The notes below the pieces were generated by a model that worked only from the letters and a program-made list of their open reading frames with translations, had not been told where the DNA came from and made no database searches. A stretch of DNA of 64,000 nucleotides from Spironucleus salmonicida. Lineage: Eukaryota; Fornicata; Diplomonadida; Hexamitidae. Shown piece by piece: positions 11,737-22,630 of this stretch. Location of the stretch: contig CM035319.1 in assembly GCA_000497125.2 (NCBI GenBank), positions 1,294,001 through 1,358,000 of the forward strand, read 5' to 3'. Numbering within the stretch: the stretch's first letter is position 1; every line of letters begins with the position of its first letter. A program made the translations under genes and the position numbers.

Positions 11737-12960
11737 TCAGTAATAAGGGCAAAAATTCCAACTCGTACTTTTTTCTTAAATCCATCCGCAGATGAACTTC
11801 ACCATACTCTACTGCGTGAAGCTTGCTATCACTGACCCACAATCACCCACAAACAGCCAGAATGAAAATGCTGACAGATTCCAATCGGTCTCCTCAGTGA
11901 TTTTCTTGATCAGCTTGCTGCTCTGCACGTAGATGATCCCGTCGCTGAACATGATGATGAAGGACCCTAAGACTATCAATTCTGAGCTGCCTAAAATGAC
12001 AAAAATAGCCCCAACCACGTTCAAGCAGCATAATATCGGTGGAAATATGAAGCGGACTTTTTCAAAGAGCAGACGGGACGCAAAGTTGCCAACGAACGTG
12101 AAAATGCCGCAAATCGACCTGAAATAGTCAGCCTTCACATCCGCCCCTAGGAAGCGCACCGTGCTACTGCTTGCAATGGTATACAACGCGATTCCGGGCG
12201 CAAACTGGCTCACGGTGAACATGTTGACCATCATCGCGACTGCACTGGGCACTAGCTGCACAAGCCACGTTCTGTAGTGTCTGAAGGAGTTCCATAGATA
12301 CATAGGTGAGGACGTCGGCGTTTGCGCCCTAAGCTCCGCTGTCTGGATGAAATTCTGGTGGGGGACGTACCGGAGCAGCACAAACGAGGCTACTAAGCAC
12401 ATAGCAATGGTGGTTCCGAAGATGATGATGCACGTCACAGAATTGCTTAAAATGGGGCTTAAAATTTCGATGAAAAAGAAACTCCCGATGGTGATGATAT
12501 TGATACCCACGGGAATGCCCAGAACCGCAAAATAGCGTGCGCCGGGTGATACGAGTGACATGACGCTCATGACGTTGGACTCGAAGGTGCCGATTCCGAT
12601 ACCGCCGCATGCGTATGTTAAATAGGCAATCCATACGTTATTTGATTTCTCGGAAAACGGTAGTATTTGGGCCAGAATTTGAAAAAGCTCTGCACATATC
12701 ATAAAGAACAATGAGATCAATATTCGCCAATATGGCGTTGTAAACATCCAGAAAAAGTTGTGCAGAAGCCTAAAAAGAAGGTTTCCCATGTATAAAAATG
12801 AGTATGGGTAAGAAAATTGAAATGATTCGATAAACGCAGATTCTTTCAGATACCTTTGTAGGTTAAAGCATGTTGCGTAACCCATGAACATTGGGATGGT
12901 TACTAAAATGAATTTCAAATTTTTTCTAGGCTCTAGCGATTCTGTCATTTTATAATACAT
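11737..12960 (-). CDS. Polytopic membrane transporter, ENT (SLC29)- or MFS-like
   Basis: A 407-residue protein with about 10-11 hydrophobic segments. GGIGIGTFESNVMSVMSLV near 114-132 followed by a GIPVGINIITIG helix, and FTFVGNFASRLL near 283-294, have the layout of equilibrative nucleoside transporters (Gly-rich TM4-5, Gly/Arg TM8). An MFS carrier is the alternative. The first ATG gives MYYKMTES. A second ATG four codons in lies right after TATTATAAA, which elsewhere immediately precedes starts, so translation may begin at 12948. A TAG codon near the end is Gln, adding 24 residues after the point where the standard code would stop. GC content is higher than flanks. Substrate unknown. Confidence 0.6.
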
Positions 12961-13276
12961 ATTATTATACTATAAATAGATGTGCATGTAAAGTTAATAA
13001 ATCGGAATTGAATAATCAACTGAATACATTATTTTATATATGTGCTGTTTTTATAAATTTATATTATACAATAATAAATAGTATCAAACTGAGTTTTGGA
13101 TTTAAGAAATAACTTTGCTAATAACTGATTATAAATCGATTTAAAAATAGAAAACAGATTTGCTTGGTTTTCTAAGGATAAATTATATTTATATAAACTT
13201 CGTACTTGAGGATTGCAAGAATTAGAATAGAATTTAATAGATAAAGGTCATATATAATATAAATTTCTAATTTAAA
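12961..13276. promoter_or_regulatory. Divergent promoter region
   Basis: A 316-bp A/T-rich spacer lies between the divergent transporter and Cys-rich membrane-protein genes. TATTATTATACTATAAA sits next to the minus-strand start and TATATAATATAAATTTC about 15 nt upstream of the plus ATG, consistent with core promoters. No other feature seen. Confidence 0.45.
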
Positions 13277-14878
13277 ATGTTAATAATATTATCCTTCAGC
13301 TGTTAAGCTGGCTCAGCCAGAGTAGAGGTTAATAAACAAACTGATTCAATTTAGTTCTTCACCGAGCCTAACCCGAATCTCAATCATGCTGAAGTTACAA
13401 GCTGCATTGCATAAACTGGACAAACTGCAATATATTAAATTTAAATAGGATCAAATACCTTTAGATCTTAATTTATAGTATACGATGCCTTTAAAAATAA
13501 TACTATTATGTTAACCCCTTTAGATGGTTCGTCTGCTGCGAGTGCCAGTAGTTTTGTAATTGCTTCATATATAATTACCTTCTTAGATAACAATTTAGAC
13601 CAATCTTCTGCAGTAGGATAACTTATTGTAGTTATTTATAACTATAACTAATGCATCTTTGATCCTGCTATTTAATATGAATCATTTAAATCAATAAGTG
13701 CAATAATAAAAACTAATCCGAACTGCATAATAACACCAACAGCAGATGTTATGTATATTCTTGATTTGCATGAAAATGTGATTATTTAGAAAAATATAAC
13801 TGCTGCAGTGTTTGATTTTGCCAAATTTACTATTGCATCTGCTAATTGTGAAGCTGGTAGCACTGAGTTCAAAAAATTATGTTCTGACCTCTCTTTAGAA
13901 ATATCAGGAGAAAACTTTATTAGTTTAATTTTAAATATAATTATTCCTAAAACTATTACATCAAAAAATAAGTATAATAATTAATATGGTGTTGAAGTAG
14001 AAGAAGAAGTTATATACAATTTTACTTTAATTTATAGAATTCCAATTTCTCGTCGTGATGTTACGGTCACTTGTACTAAATCTGATGCGCTTGCCTTTTT
14101 AGGTGACGTTATTTTTATACATCAAGTCCCAACTGAAACATTGTGTAATTTTGATACTTATGATACACAAAATTTCTGGATAAGTGCATCTGAACTAGCA
14201 GATGAAACTGGTAAAACATTTTAACTTTAATTTTACACATAGGATGCATTTAAGATTAAAAGCTATATTGGATGTGAAACATGGGAAATTTCAGAATTTG
14301 AATCATTCGAAGAATGCAAAGAGCAACTGGCTCTAGTTTTAACATATCCTAGTAATATGTCCCAATCAATTATTTATAAACTATATATATCTAACGTTTA
14401 TTCAGGTTCTTATAGATTTAATACGTAAAATATTCCAGGTGGAAATGGTTAAGCAACTATTTTAGATAATTAATTATGTATCAAAATTAATAAAACGATT
14501 TTATCATCAAGAACCTTTGCCAATATTGAGCTTAATATAAGTCACTCTATAGCGGACTTCAATGACGAAGATATTTAGTTTAATACTAAATATAATTTTA
14601 TTTTCCCATCTCCAGACAATAATTATTGCTTTACAATTACTGACCAATAGGAATAAACATTAAACGCTTTAAGTTTTTAAAACAATTTTGGAGTAGTTTC
14701 AGTGCTCGGAAACTTACTAATCTTGACATAGTTAAACCCAGAAATTCCTTATTAATAATTTTGGCAAGGATGGGTACTTTTAGTAGCTGCTTTTATATTT
14801 GGATGTTTGTTAATCATATTATCTAGTCTTTATAGGAAAAAAATGTATGCAAAAGGCTAATATATTCGTGACCGTTGA
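13277..14878 (+). CDS. Cys-rich type I membrane protein, unrecognised
   Basis: A 533-residue protein. The N-terminus (MLIILSFSCQAGSA) looks like a short signal peptide. A roughly 470-residue ectodomain follows, rich in beta-forming residues with about a dozen spaced cysteines (for example TSCIA, NQCIF, NPNCII, VTCTKS, TLCNF, IGCETW, EECKE, QLCIK, NYCFT) and some N-x-S/T sites. A single transmembrane helix WVLLVAAFIFGCLLIILSSLY lies near 498-518, then a basic 14-residue tail RKKMYAKGQYIRDR. The layout suits a surface or secretory-pathway receptor or adhesin. It does not show the CxxC repeats of diplomonad variant surface proteins. I considered the gamete fusogen HAP2 but found no diagnostic motif. 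Confidence 0.65.
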
Positions 14879-15377
14879 TGTATTATTTATTCAAAATTTA
14901 TTATTTAATAATCTATAACCTGTTTGCTACTAAACTTATCTCTATTTTGACTATGAACCTAGTAGAATTTCATATTACACTAAAATATAGCTAGTGAATG
15001 TATCTGGCAAATCTATGATAAAAGTTATAACCATCATATTTAAAAATCAACTTAACCCTGTATGCGATAATTATTGAATTCAATATATGTAAATAATTCA
15101 AAAAGCATATCTATAACTCCATTAAAATTATTCACTGAATCCCAGTAAGTTGCTATGATATCCTGTATCGTATTCTACTATACAACCTCCACATAACTTA
15201 CTATTCATTTTTCACAATACTAAACACAAATTTGGATTACTTATATAATAAAATCCATATATTTAAAATTATTAACATTTACATATTATTATTCCTATCC
15301 TACAGATAAACCAAAACCGCTCCCATAATTTGACTAGTAATACCAATTATAGCTCATTTATACCATCAACATTTTTA
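14879..15377. other. Intergenic region with a possible broken minus-strand gene
   Basis: About 500 bp. On the minus strand (about 15210-15050) a frame with coding-like composition reads TIQDIIATYWDSVNNFNGV and MLFELFTYIEFNNYR. It has a TGA just upstream and no ATG in frame, while a start codon sits in another frame (MNSKLCGGCIVEYDTGYH). This looks like a frameshifted relic or chance. No confident gene is called. Confidence 0.3.
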
Positions 15378-15815
15378 ATGGGTAAATAATGGACGCAAGC
15401 CGAAATCGCGCAGCTGCTAGCATCCTGCCAGCTGAACCAGCGGAACAACAGTCATATCGTAGACTGGAACCTAGTCATGGCAGACATGCCGCAGCGCTCG
15501 AAGGCGCAATGCCAGACGTACGTGAATAACTACCTGCGACGGAAACAGCAGGAGCTCAAATCACTCGAGCGGCACAACTACCACTGGTAGGAGTGCGATA
15601 GCGAACGCCTTTTCGATATCGTGAGCCAGTTCGGTGCTGACTGGGAGATCATCCGGCGGCACAGCTTCCCAACGCTTAGCGCACAGCGCCTGCGCGTGAA
15701 GTACCTGGATTACTGCAAGATGCAGAAGCTGTAGCGGGAGCAGGCGAAGACCGATACGGAAGGCGGTACGCTGCTGCGAGACCTAATGGACCTGCTAGCG
15801 CAGAGGAAGTAGTGA
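15378..15815 (+). CDS. Two-repeat Myb/SANT-domain DNA-binding protein
   Basis: A 145-residue protein that is essentially two Myb/SANT repeats. Repeat 1 (about 4-57) starts KQWTQAEIAQLL and has IVDWNLVMADMPQRSKAQC then a YLRRK end. Repeat 2 (about 67-115) has HWQECDSERLFDIV, DWEIIRRHSFPTLSAQRLRVKY. The spaced tryptophans and the turn before the recognition helix are typical of Myb repeats. A short basic/Gln-rich tail follows. Likely a sequence-specific transcription factor in the nucleus. Two Gln codons are TAG, and codons are GC-rich, unlike the AT-rich genes upstream. ATG chosen because MGKQWTQ begins the first repeat directly. Confidence 0.72.
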
Positions 15816-15827
15816 AAAATGCGACGT

Positions 15828-16883
15828 TCAGTCCCAGAAGCCCGCCAGCTCATCAACGGGTGCAGGCGCCACGAACCAAGCAAGGAACGGCACTGCCTCA
15901 TCAGCGTTCTAGTAGCAGAAAACTACGTCCGTATCCCGCTGGAACGCGATATTGCGGCCGCATCCGCAGAATTCGGATTTTCGCTCCATCAAAATTCCGC
16001 TCCGCTTCATAAACTTGCAAAACGCCTTCAGCGTGCCGCGCTGGGCGACGCGGAAGATGCAGCCCTCCCGCTGGACTATTTTGACGTTCTCGCTGACCTT
16101 GCAGCTCATGAAGTCGACCTCGCAGCAGACTAGCGCGCGGATCCGCGCAGCACCGTCCAGGATGCTCTGCGCGTCGCTCGCATGCGTCAGAATGACACAC
16201 TTCGGCATTACGGCGTCGATGCATAGCACGATATCGCGGTAATCCGCGTGCGCGTTCGTCTGAAAATAGCGCCCGTTCCGATGCAGAACGTCCCGGAAAT
16301 CGCGGTTCTGGAGCGAGCAATTGACGTTCCTGAAGTTTAGATTTTAGGAGTGAAAATTCGAATTCAAATTCAAATTGGCAGTGAAATTATTTGTTATTTT
16401 TTAGCGGTGGAATCCGCCTGAGACCGCGAATTTGGCGGCCAAATTCGACTGAACGAGCGCGATTTGCGAGGCTTCGCAGAGCAGGAAATCAGCATGCGCG
16501 AAGGCGCCCAGACCGCGCAGGAACGGTGTCCGCGTCGTCTGGAAGTCGCCGGTATAGAACAGCTTCTGCGAGGCGAAGGCGGCTGCGCGGTCGATGTGGC
16601 CACTCGGCACTGCCTGGAACGCGCCAACGCACCCGAAGAATGGCACGTCCCGGTGCACTTCCACATCAGGGAATTCGCGTTGCAGCTGCGGCAGCGCTCC
16701 CGTGTGGTCCCGGTGCGCGTGCGTGACCAGGCAGGCCCCAGCGGTTTTGTGCCGCAGAGGGCCAAGATTCAGCGGCGTCAGGTGCGCGTTCCCAGCGTCA
16801 AGCAGCGTGTGCTCGCGATTGACCGTGAGCAGGTAGATCGACTGGCCGTTGATTGGCTGCACGCCGAGGGCTTCGAGCTCCAT
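15828..16883 (-). CDS. Metallo-beta-lactamase-fold hydrolase with beta-CASP-like C-terminal motifs
   Basis: A 351-residue protein. The zinc motif THAHRDHTGALP (about 54-65) is the HxHxDH signature, PSGHID near 93-98 may supply the next His, and YTGDFQ near 111-116 the bridging Asp. The C-terminal part has TNAHADYRDI near 212 and PKCVILTHAS near 230, placed like beta-CASP motifs B and C of CPSF73/RNase J/SNM1 nucleases, though the cap is short. A nuclease role in RNA 3' processing or DNA repair is plausible. TAA and TAG Gln codons join what look like three separate fragments under the standard code. GC-rich codons except a short A/T-rich linker at about 16330-16410. It ends 12 bp from the convergent Myb gene. 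Confidence 0.65.
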
Positions 16884-16982
16884 TCGGAGTGGGGTGGTTT
16901 GTTGTTACTGAATAGGAGAAATACCGCTTTTGGGCGACATGTCGCAAAGTGGGTTTCATTGTATAATAGGCGGAGTCAGAAA

Positions 16983-17597
16983 ATGGGTAAAATTAAAAAT
17001 GAAATCAATACTCAGTACCAGGGCGATGAGGCCAAGACTATGTTCAATGTTGCGCTGCTGGGCGCCTAAAAGTGCGGGAAAACCAGTCTGCTCGATGCGT
17101 GTCTGAAGCATTCTGATCCTTGGAAGGCGTGGCCATCCGAGTACGATCACGTCGCGTACGAGCTACTTGTAGACACTAGCTTCGGCGAAATAAGGCTAAA
17201 CATCATTGACTACAACGCACAACCGACCGACGAGCAGCTGGGTTGTCTCCATGGTGTCCTGCTGATTCAGGACATCACAAACTCGGACATATCTTACATT
17301 TAGAAAATGACGAAACGGTACAAGCAGGTGTATCCCCAAGGGGCTGTCTTTCTTGCAGCAACTAAGTCAGATTGCTACGGTGACGAGTTATTCAGTCTGG
17401 GATAGATTTAGCAGCTGGCGCAGGACATGGCCCCAGGGGCAGCCGGTTGTGTAGTATCTGGCCGGGAGAAGCATAACATCGATTTTCTGTTGTTCATGAT
17501 CGCGGATAAGCTTGCCAATCCGAACTAGAAATACTTTGCTGTAGAAAACACTTTAAAATAAATCAATGAAAAGAAAAGTAAGTGCACAGGTTAGTGA
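16983..17597 (+). CDS. Degenerate Ras-superfamily small GTPase-like protein
   Basis: A 204-residue protein. The P-loop GAQKCGKTS is near 27-35 (its Gln is TAA). The switch II Walker B is IIDYNAQ near 79-85 in place of the usual DTAGQ. NKxD is replaced by AATKSD near 126-131, and VSGREKHNIDF near 161-171 is placed like the SAK motif. No clear switch I threonine. The order and spacing are those of Rab/Arl-like proteins, so it is probably a diverged GTPase that may bind but not normally hydrolyse GTP. The C-terminus (KSKCTGQ) has one Cys but no prenylation box. Divergent from the metallo-beta-lactamase with a 99-bp spacer. Confidence 0.6.
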
Positions 17598-17621
17598 CAT
17601 TATTTAAATACAGTTCTAAAA

Positions 17622-18161
17622 ATGAAGATTATTATTCAGAAGGTCAAGGCAGCTTCGGTCACCTTTGAACAGAAGAAGAACGAGATCAAGTCCGGTATAT
17701 GTGTACTTCTAGGCATTCATGAGACAGATTTCACCGCAGATGCGGACTACATTGTCAACAAAATCCTTAACACCCGTATTTTTGACGATGAAGATGGTAA
17801 GGCCTGGGGAGCTTCGGTATAAAGTTTAGGGCTTGAGATTTTGCTAGTTTCACAGTTTACTCTTTATGGATATTTAAAAGGAAATAAACCAGATTTTCAT
17901 TATGCAATGAAAAATGGACCATCTAGAAGACTTTTTGATTATGTAGTATAGAAAATACAGACTGCAATGCCAGGTAAAGTGTAGGTTGGATTTTTCGGGG
18001 AAGATATGCTAGTGGATATTACAAACGACGGGCCGTGTACCTTAATAATTGAAAGCAGAGATGAAGCACGTGTAGAAGATTAATTGTAGTAAATGAGTAA
18101 AATTGGTGGTGTTAAAGCAACAAAAATGTATGAGAAGGAGAAACATCTATGGATTGAGTGA
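17622..18161 (+). CDS. DTD1: D-aminoacyl-tRNA deacylase (DTD1)
   Basis: A 179-residue protein, slightly longer than the usual 145-210 range midpoint. The N-terminus MKIIIQKVKAASVTF, the SQFTLYG motif near 78-84 and the NDGPCT motif near 137-142 (family NxGP(V/F)T) are the two signature motifs that form the active site. This enzyme cleaves D-amino acids and glycine wrongly attached to tRNA. Four glutamines are TAA/TAG. Codon usage shifts midway from GC-rich to AT-rich at about 17820, at the edge of a GC-rich tract. It follows the GTPase gene by 24 bp. Confidence 0.9.
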
Positions 18162-18209
18162 TGTAACGTTAATATATACATTATTATATCATATTTGGAA
18201 TATTATAAA

Positions 18210-18845
18210 ATGTCATCATTACAAGATCTTTCATCGGTAAACGAAATTTCATCAACAGATGATATACCTTCTCATTTTTCATCCTCAATATCAGATAAAA
18301 TTTCAATATTGAATGTCTCTGTTGGACAATCTAAGTAAGATATTTCTCCACCTATTAACTCTGTGTAGATATCACCTGCAAGAGAAACTATATTTGAAAT
18401 TACAAATTCGTACGAAGATAGTACATAAATAAGCTCAAATCCTTTCAAGATGTCATCATCATATACTGCTTAGGAATCGTCAGTAACAATTTTAGATGTA
18501 GAAATAAAGGAGCCAATCCAAAATGAAAAAATAGTGACTAGAGAAGTTGGTGAATTATAAACCAGATTTGACGCTACAATTGCCACTGTCTAATAAGGTA
18601 GTTAATTTATTATTATTAGTTTTGACTAGATTGATGAGTATACTCACATCAGATCATTTAGGGAAGGCGATTAATTTCAAACGACAATAATAGTCAAGAG
18701 TGTTAATTTTCATGGTAATTATATCCAGTTAAATCGTGGGTTTGAGTTGTCGGAAGATGGGGTTTAAACTCTTATATATCGTGGCTACAACGTTGACAGA
18801 AAAATAATAATCGGTTTAGATTGGGAATCATTGATGAGTATATGA
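18210..18845 (+). CDS. Uncharacterised Ser-rich protein with C-terminal beta domain
   Basis: A 211-residue protein. The first 110 residues are Ser-rich and disordered (DLSSVNEISSTDD, SHFSSSISDK). Residues about 115-211 form a compact, beta-rich region (TRFDATIATVQQGSQFIIISFD, then REGDQFQTTIIVKSVNFHG) that may be an OB-like or beta-barrel domain. No family recognised. Start ATG follows TATTATAAA directly, the common context here. Confidence 0.55.
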
Positions 18846-18885
18846 ATATTTTATTGTTATTAAAGTATTTTACCCTTTTCTCAAA

Positions 18886-19779
18886 ATGCAACTATCTGTA
18901 TCTAGTATTGGCAAGACTATGATCAGTAACGCTATGTGTTTGTCATCAATGATTTAAACAACATAAGAGCATATTCAATCAGTTTATGAAGAAAATGAAG
19001 ACTCTGACGTGGTATAGCTAGAATCTAATTAATAAGAGATTATGAGTGTGTTAAAAGAGCTAAAATCTATTCTTAACTAACCATCGCCATAAGAAATTGA
19101 ATAAACAATCGTGCAAAAATAGCTCAGTGAGCGTTAAAGTAATCTTAACATCAAAGAAAAACTTCTTATTGAGTTCTAAAGAGATATCGAAGAATAACAT
19201 CAAAACCAACAAAACGAAAAGTAAACAATAAGTGAAGTTTTAACACGTTAATAGTAGATTATAGATGAGGTGTAGAACTAAATTATAGACGCCGATTTGC
19301 CTCAAGATCTTGATTTTAGTCTTCACAAATCAGTCATGAATATGTCACGTTTAGCTCCTTAGGAGATAGTTTTCCCAGAACTTCAATAGATTACAGCAAT
19401 GCTTTCTTACTACACATAACCATAAATGGAATTTCTCAACACAACAGTTTAGGATTTTCAAGTTGAATAATTTATTTAATCTGACGAATTTAAGCTACTT
19501 ATTGATTTTGAAAGTGAAAGAGATATAAAATTGCATTTATTTGATGCTTGGAGCTTCAAGTTTGAACAGCGTGTCAAAAAGTTATTATAGATGCATTTTT
19601 GTATTAAAACTTCACACAAAAAAGTTACACCATTAAAGATGTATGCTTCAGACTTCTCTGATGATTTAGAGACAACTTGGCTCATGTGCTTGGTGTTTTT
19701 GTTCATTAGTGGGAATGATATAGGGCTTCACGGTTTATAACTTACTGGTTTAGAGCCTGTTATGATGAGTGAAATGTGA
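18886..19779 (+). CDS. Uncharacterised coiled-coil protein
   Basis: A 297-residue protein. Residues about 25-135 are a Gln/Glu-rich coiled coil (SVLKELKSILNQPSPQEI, KEKLLIEFQRDIEEQHQNQQ). A globular C-terminal part contains RDIKLHLFDAWSFKFEQRVKK near 212-232 and ends in a hydrophobic stretch WLMCLVFLFISG near 268-279. No family recognised. It converges on kinesin-5 with only 24 bp between stop codons. Confidence 0.55.
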
Positions 19780-19803
19780 AATTTATAAATATAGCGCGAA
19801 ATA

Positions 19804-22554
19804 TCACTTCTTTAGACTGGGTGTAGCTACTCCAATTACTCCACTTTACTCCAACCCAATACCTCTGAAAGGTGGAGAATTGATAGTTGGGGTATGGCTT
19901 TTAGGAAGAACTGAATTGTATGACAGGTTTTATAATTACTATAATACAACTTAATTAGTTTATTATCCTAGCTATTAAGTAAGAATAGTATTTTTATTAA
20001 GTATCTCTTATAGTTGAGGTAGAGATGTTATAGAATTTGTATTTGTTCTAACAGCTTCCTGAGCTAAACTCTAAATAGCTAACGCATTAGTTTGGTTCTT
20101 AGCCATTATGGTAGAAGTTGAAGAAGATTAAAGATCTTTAATATATCTTTTTTAATCTTCCACAGCCTTGGTTATTTGAATTCTTAATACTTCAAATTCA
20201 TCAACAATAAGTGTTTATTAGTTTTATTAAACAACATTTATCATGTTCTTCAAACCATTATCTAAAGATTCGTTCGCCGAGTTAATCTTTACTAATTCCT
20301 CATTAATTTTGACACCGTTTCTTTTAACTAGTTCGTTACTTTTAGTGATATGTTAATCAATTTTAGCATTACCTTCACTACTAGCTTTAGTAAGTTCTGC
20401 TAACTTATCTCTCATGGTTTAATACAGTTATGCAGTTCTTTATTCATGTGGTGTAAAAATTACTTTTTAGATAGAAGTTAAATTATCGTTTTAAATATCA
20501 AACTATTATGCCAATAAATCAAGCATTTACTGTTTAAATTATGTTTATGAAGATAAAATTTAAGTATTTAATGTTTCTTTTAATTTTTTATTTAAATTAT
20601 GAACTTCGTCTAGCTAAGTAAATGTGTTCATTGTGGTAGATTTCAATTATTTGTGAATAGATGCCACTTCTGCTTAAACAACAGATAATGATTTACTTAT
20701 ATCTTCGGAGAATTAAATAATGTCTTACGAGATATCCTGTCTAGATGTTTTGAAAAATGATGAAAATAATGACATTTAACTATTAGTTTAATTTTAAATT
20801 AACTGATTAATTTTCTTTACTTTTTCTATAATATCGAATTTATTCATCGGTTTCTAAGTGTCTTCTTGAAGAATCATTATAAGTTCTGATAATTTTTCAG
20901 TAACTGATAAATTAACACTTGATTAAAGTTCGGTATGTAATTTGTATTATAAAGATTCAATATTGGTTTCATATTTTGTTAATGAATCCACTACACGTTT
21001 TTATACTATTTAGATACCTTATTGATAACTTTAAACAGCTTTATTAAAACCGGATTCAATTTTAACAGCCTCAATATTATTAGGTCTAAATATTTCATCA
21101 ATGTTACTTTAAAAGTTTATTTTAAATGCATCCATATTTTACTGATTTTATTATTCTACAACTCTTCCTTAAATAACTTTTTCTTAAAATGCATGCAAGT
21201 CTTCATTTTATCCAGTCATATGAGTAACTGCATTTCCTAAGTCGTGTTTTACAGATTAATATTTCTTTTATTGCATGGTGAGCACTTCGTTTATTCTACC
21301 TATTTCTAACAATTAATTTTATATAAGTCCTTCCAGTTCTCTAACTTTTTCATTTCTATTGGCAATGTATTCCTAATAGTTTTCATACTCTTCTTCTTTC
21401 AAAAATACCCCTCCCTAATTTTATCGTTACATATCCAATAGTTCACGCAAATGTTTAAGTTCAGCTGTATACTCTTTAAGAACATTCTTAGAATTTACTT
21501 TCTACATAATTTCTGGTGCATTCTTTATCTTCTTTGCTCTAGACATATAATCTAATGTAGATATTGTTTCTTCTAATTAAAGATCTGAAGGTGAAATAGT
21601 CGCAACAATAGTAGTTTTTGTCTTACCGCCTAAAGAATCTTATAACAGTCTAGTTAATTTAGACTCTCTATACGGTACATGAGGCTTACCTTCCGTCAAG
21701 CAATTAATAACTCTACCTAGGGTTAGTAAAGATTTATTAATACGAGATGCTTCTTACATTTATTAACCAGAGGCACCAGACTTTTAAACATTCTCAGAAC
21801 CAGCTAAATCAACTAAATTAAGTTTAGATATTTTTATAAATTCTATTTCTTAATTTGTATTTTAATTTATCTCTATTTACTTTTGCACTAACTATAAGCA
21901 AAATATCGAGTGTGAACGTGATGAACGCTCATTCATCATAGTTTCTGCCACTTTTCTATTTTAATTAGCTTTTTCTAAGAGTTTTAACACTTCCTCTGGC
22001 TTTTTCACCAAGATTTCTGATAAATTTTGAATAACAATCTTATTCTAAGTAATATTACTTCCTGGTTTTGCAACTCCAGATTGTGCTCTTTCTTCAAACA
22101 TTTTTAGCGGTTCACGAATATCCTCTAAAAGATCATATAGTTCCTCATTATACACTTCCATAAAACTACATCTAAGTTAAAAATCAATATTTTAATTTTC
22201 TAAATATTCAAAAAGGGTATATACAGTACGTGGTATAACTCCTCTATCAGAATCAGTACCAGACATAGTGTAAGTTTTACCAGAGCCAGTCTAACCATAT
22301 GCAAAAATTGAACAGTTAAACCCTTACAGAAAATCCTATACCAACTTGTTAATTGCTGACTCATAAAATACTTCTTATGTTGTTTCAGGGCCGTAAACGG
22401 CATCAAATGAATAAGGTTTTTATCTTGCCTCTACAATATTTGTTCTTGAATGCAGCTTAACCTAATTCTAAGTTTTACTTTATTCAGATACATTTGTTGG
22501 TCTGCTACGTACGATAACGTTAATATTAACCTAGTTTGATTATGGCTTTTACAT
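19804..22554 (-). CDS. Kinesin-5 (BimC/Eg5-type) mitotic motor
   Basis: A 916-residue N-terminal motor kinesin. Visible motifs: [11 protein letters not shown] (8-18), P-loop GQTGSGKT (87-94) whose Gln is TAG, switch [11 protein letters not shown] near 208-217, switch II DLAGSE near 248-253, and the kinesin-5 style neck linker [15 protein letters not shown] near 336-350. A long coiled-coil stalk (about 360-850) follows, then a short tail with [15 protein letters not shown] that could be a BimC-box-like Cdk1 site. Kinesin-5 homotetramers slide antiparallel spindle microtubules. Assignment to kinesin-5 rests on the neck linker and long stalk, and the tetramerisation domain cannot be confirmed by eye. 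Confidence 0.82.
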
Positions 22555-22630
22555 TTTAAAATTTGGAAAGAAATAATATATATAAATCTAAATAAATAAT
22601 ATAGTTAAAAACGTCAAAATATATTTACCT

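Noticed and set aside
11809-12960. A 383-residue open frame that looks like a complete gene under the standard code
   Set aside because: It is real but ends at a TAG that is Gln here. The frame continues to TGA at 11737, so the standard-code end is wrong.
13277-14878. HAP2/GCS1 gamete fusogen
   Set aside because: Topology is compatible but no HAP2-specific motif could be found.
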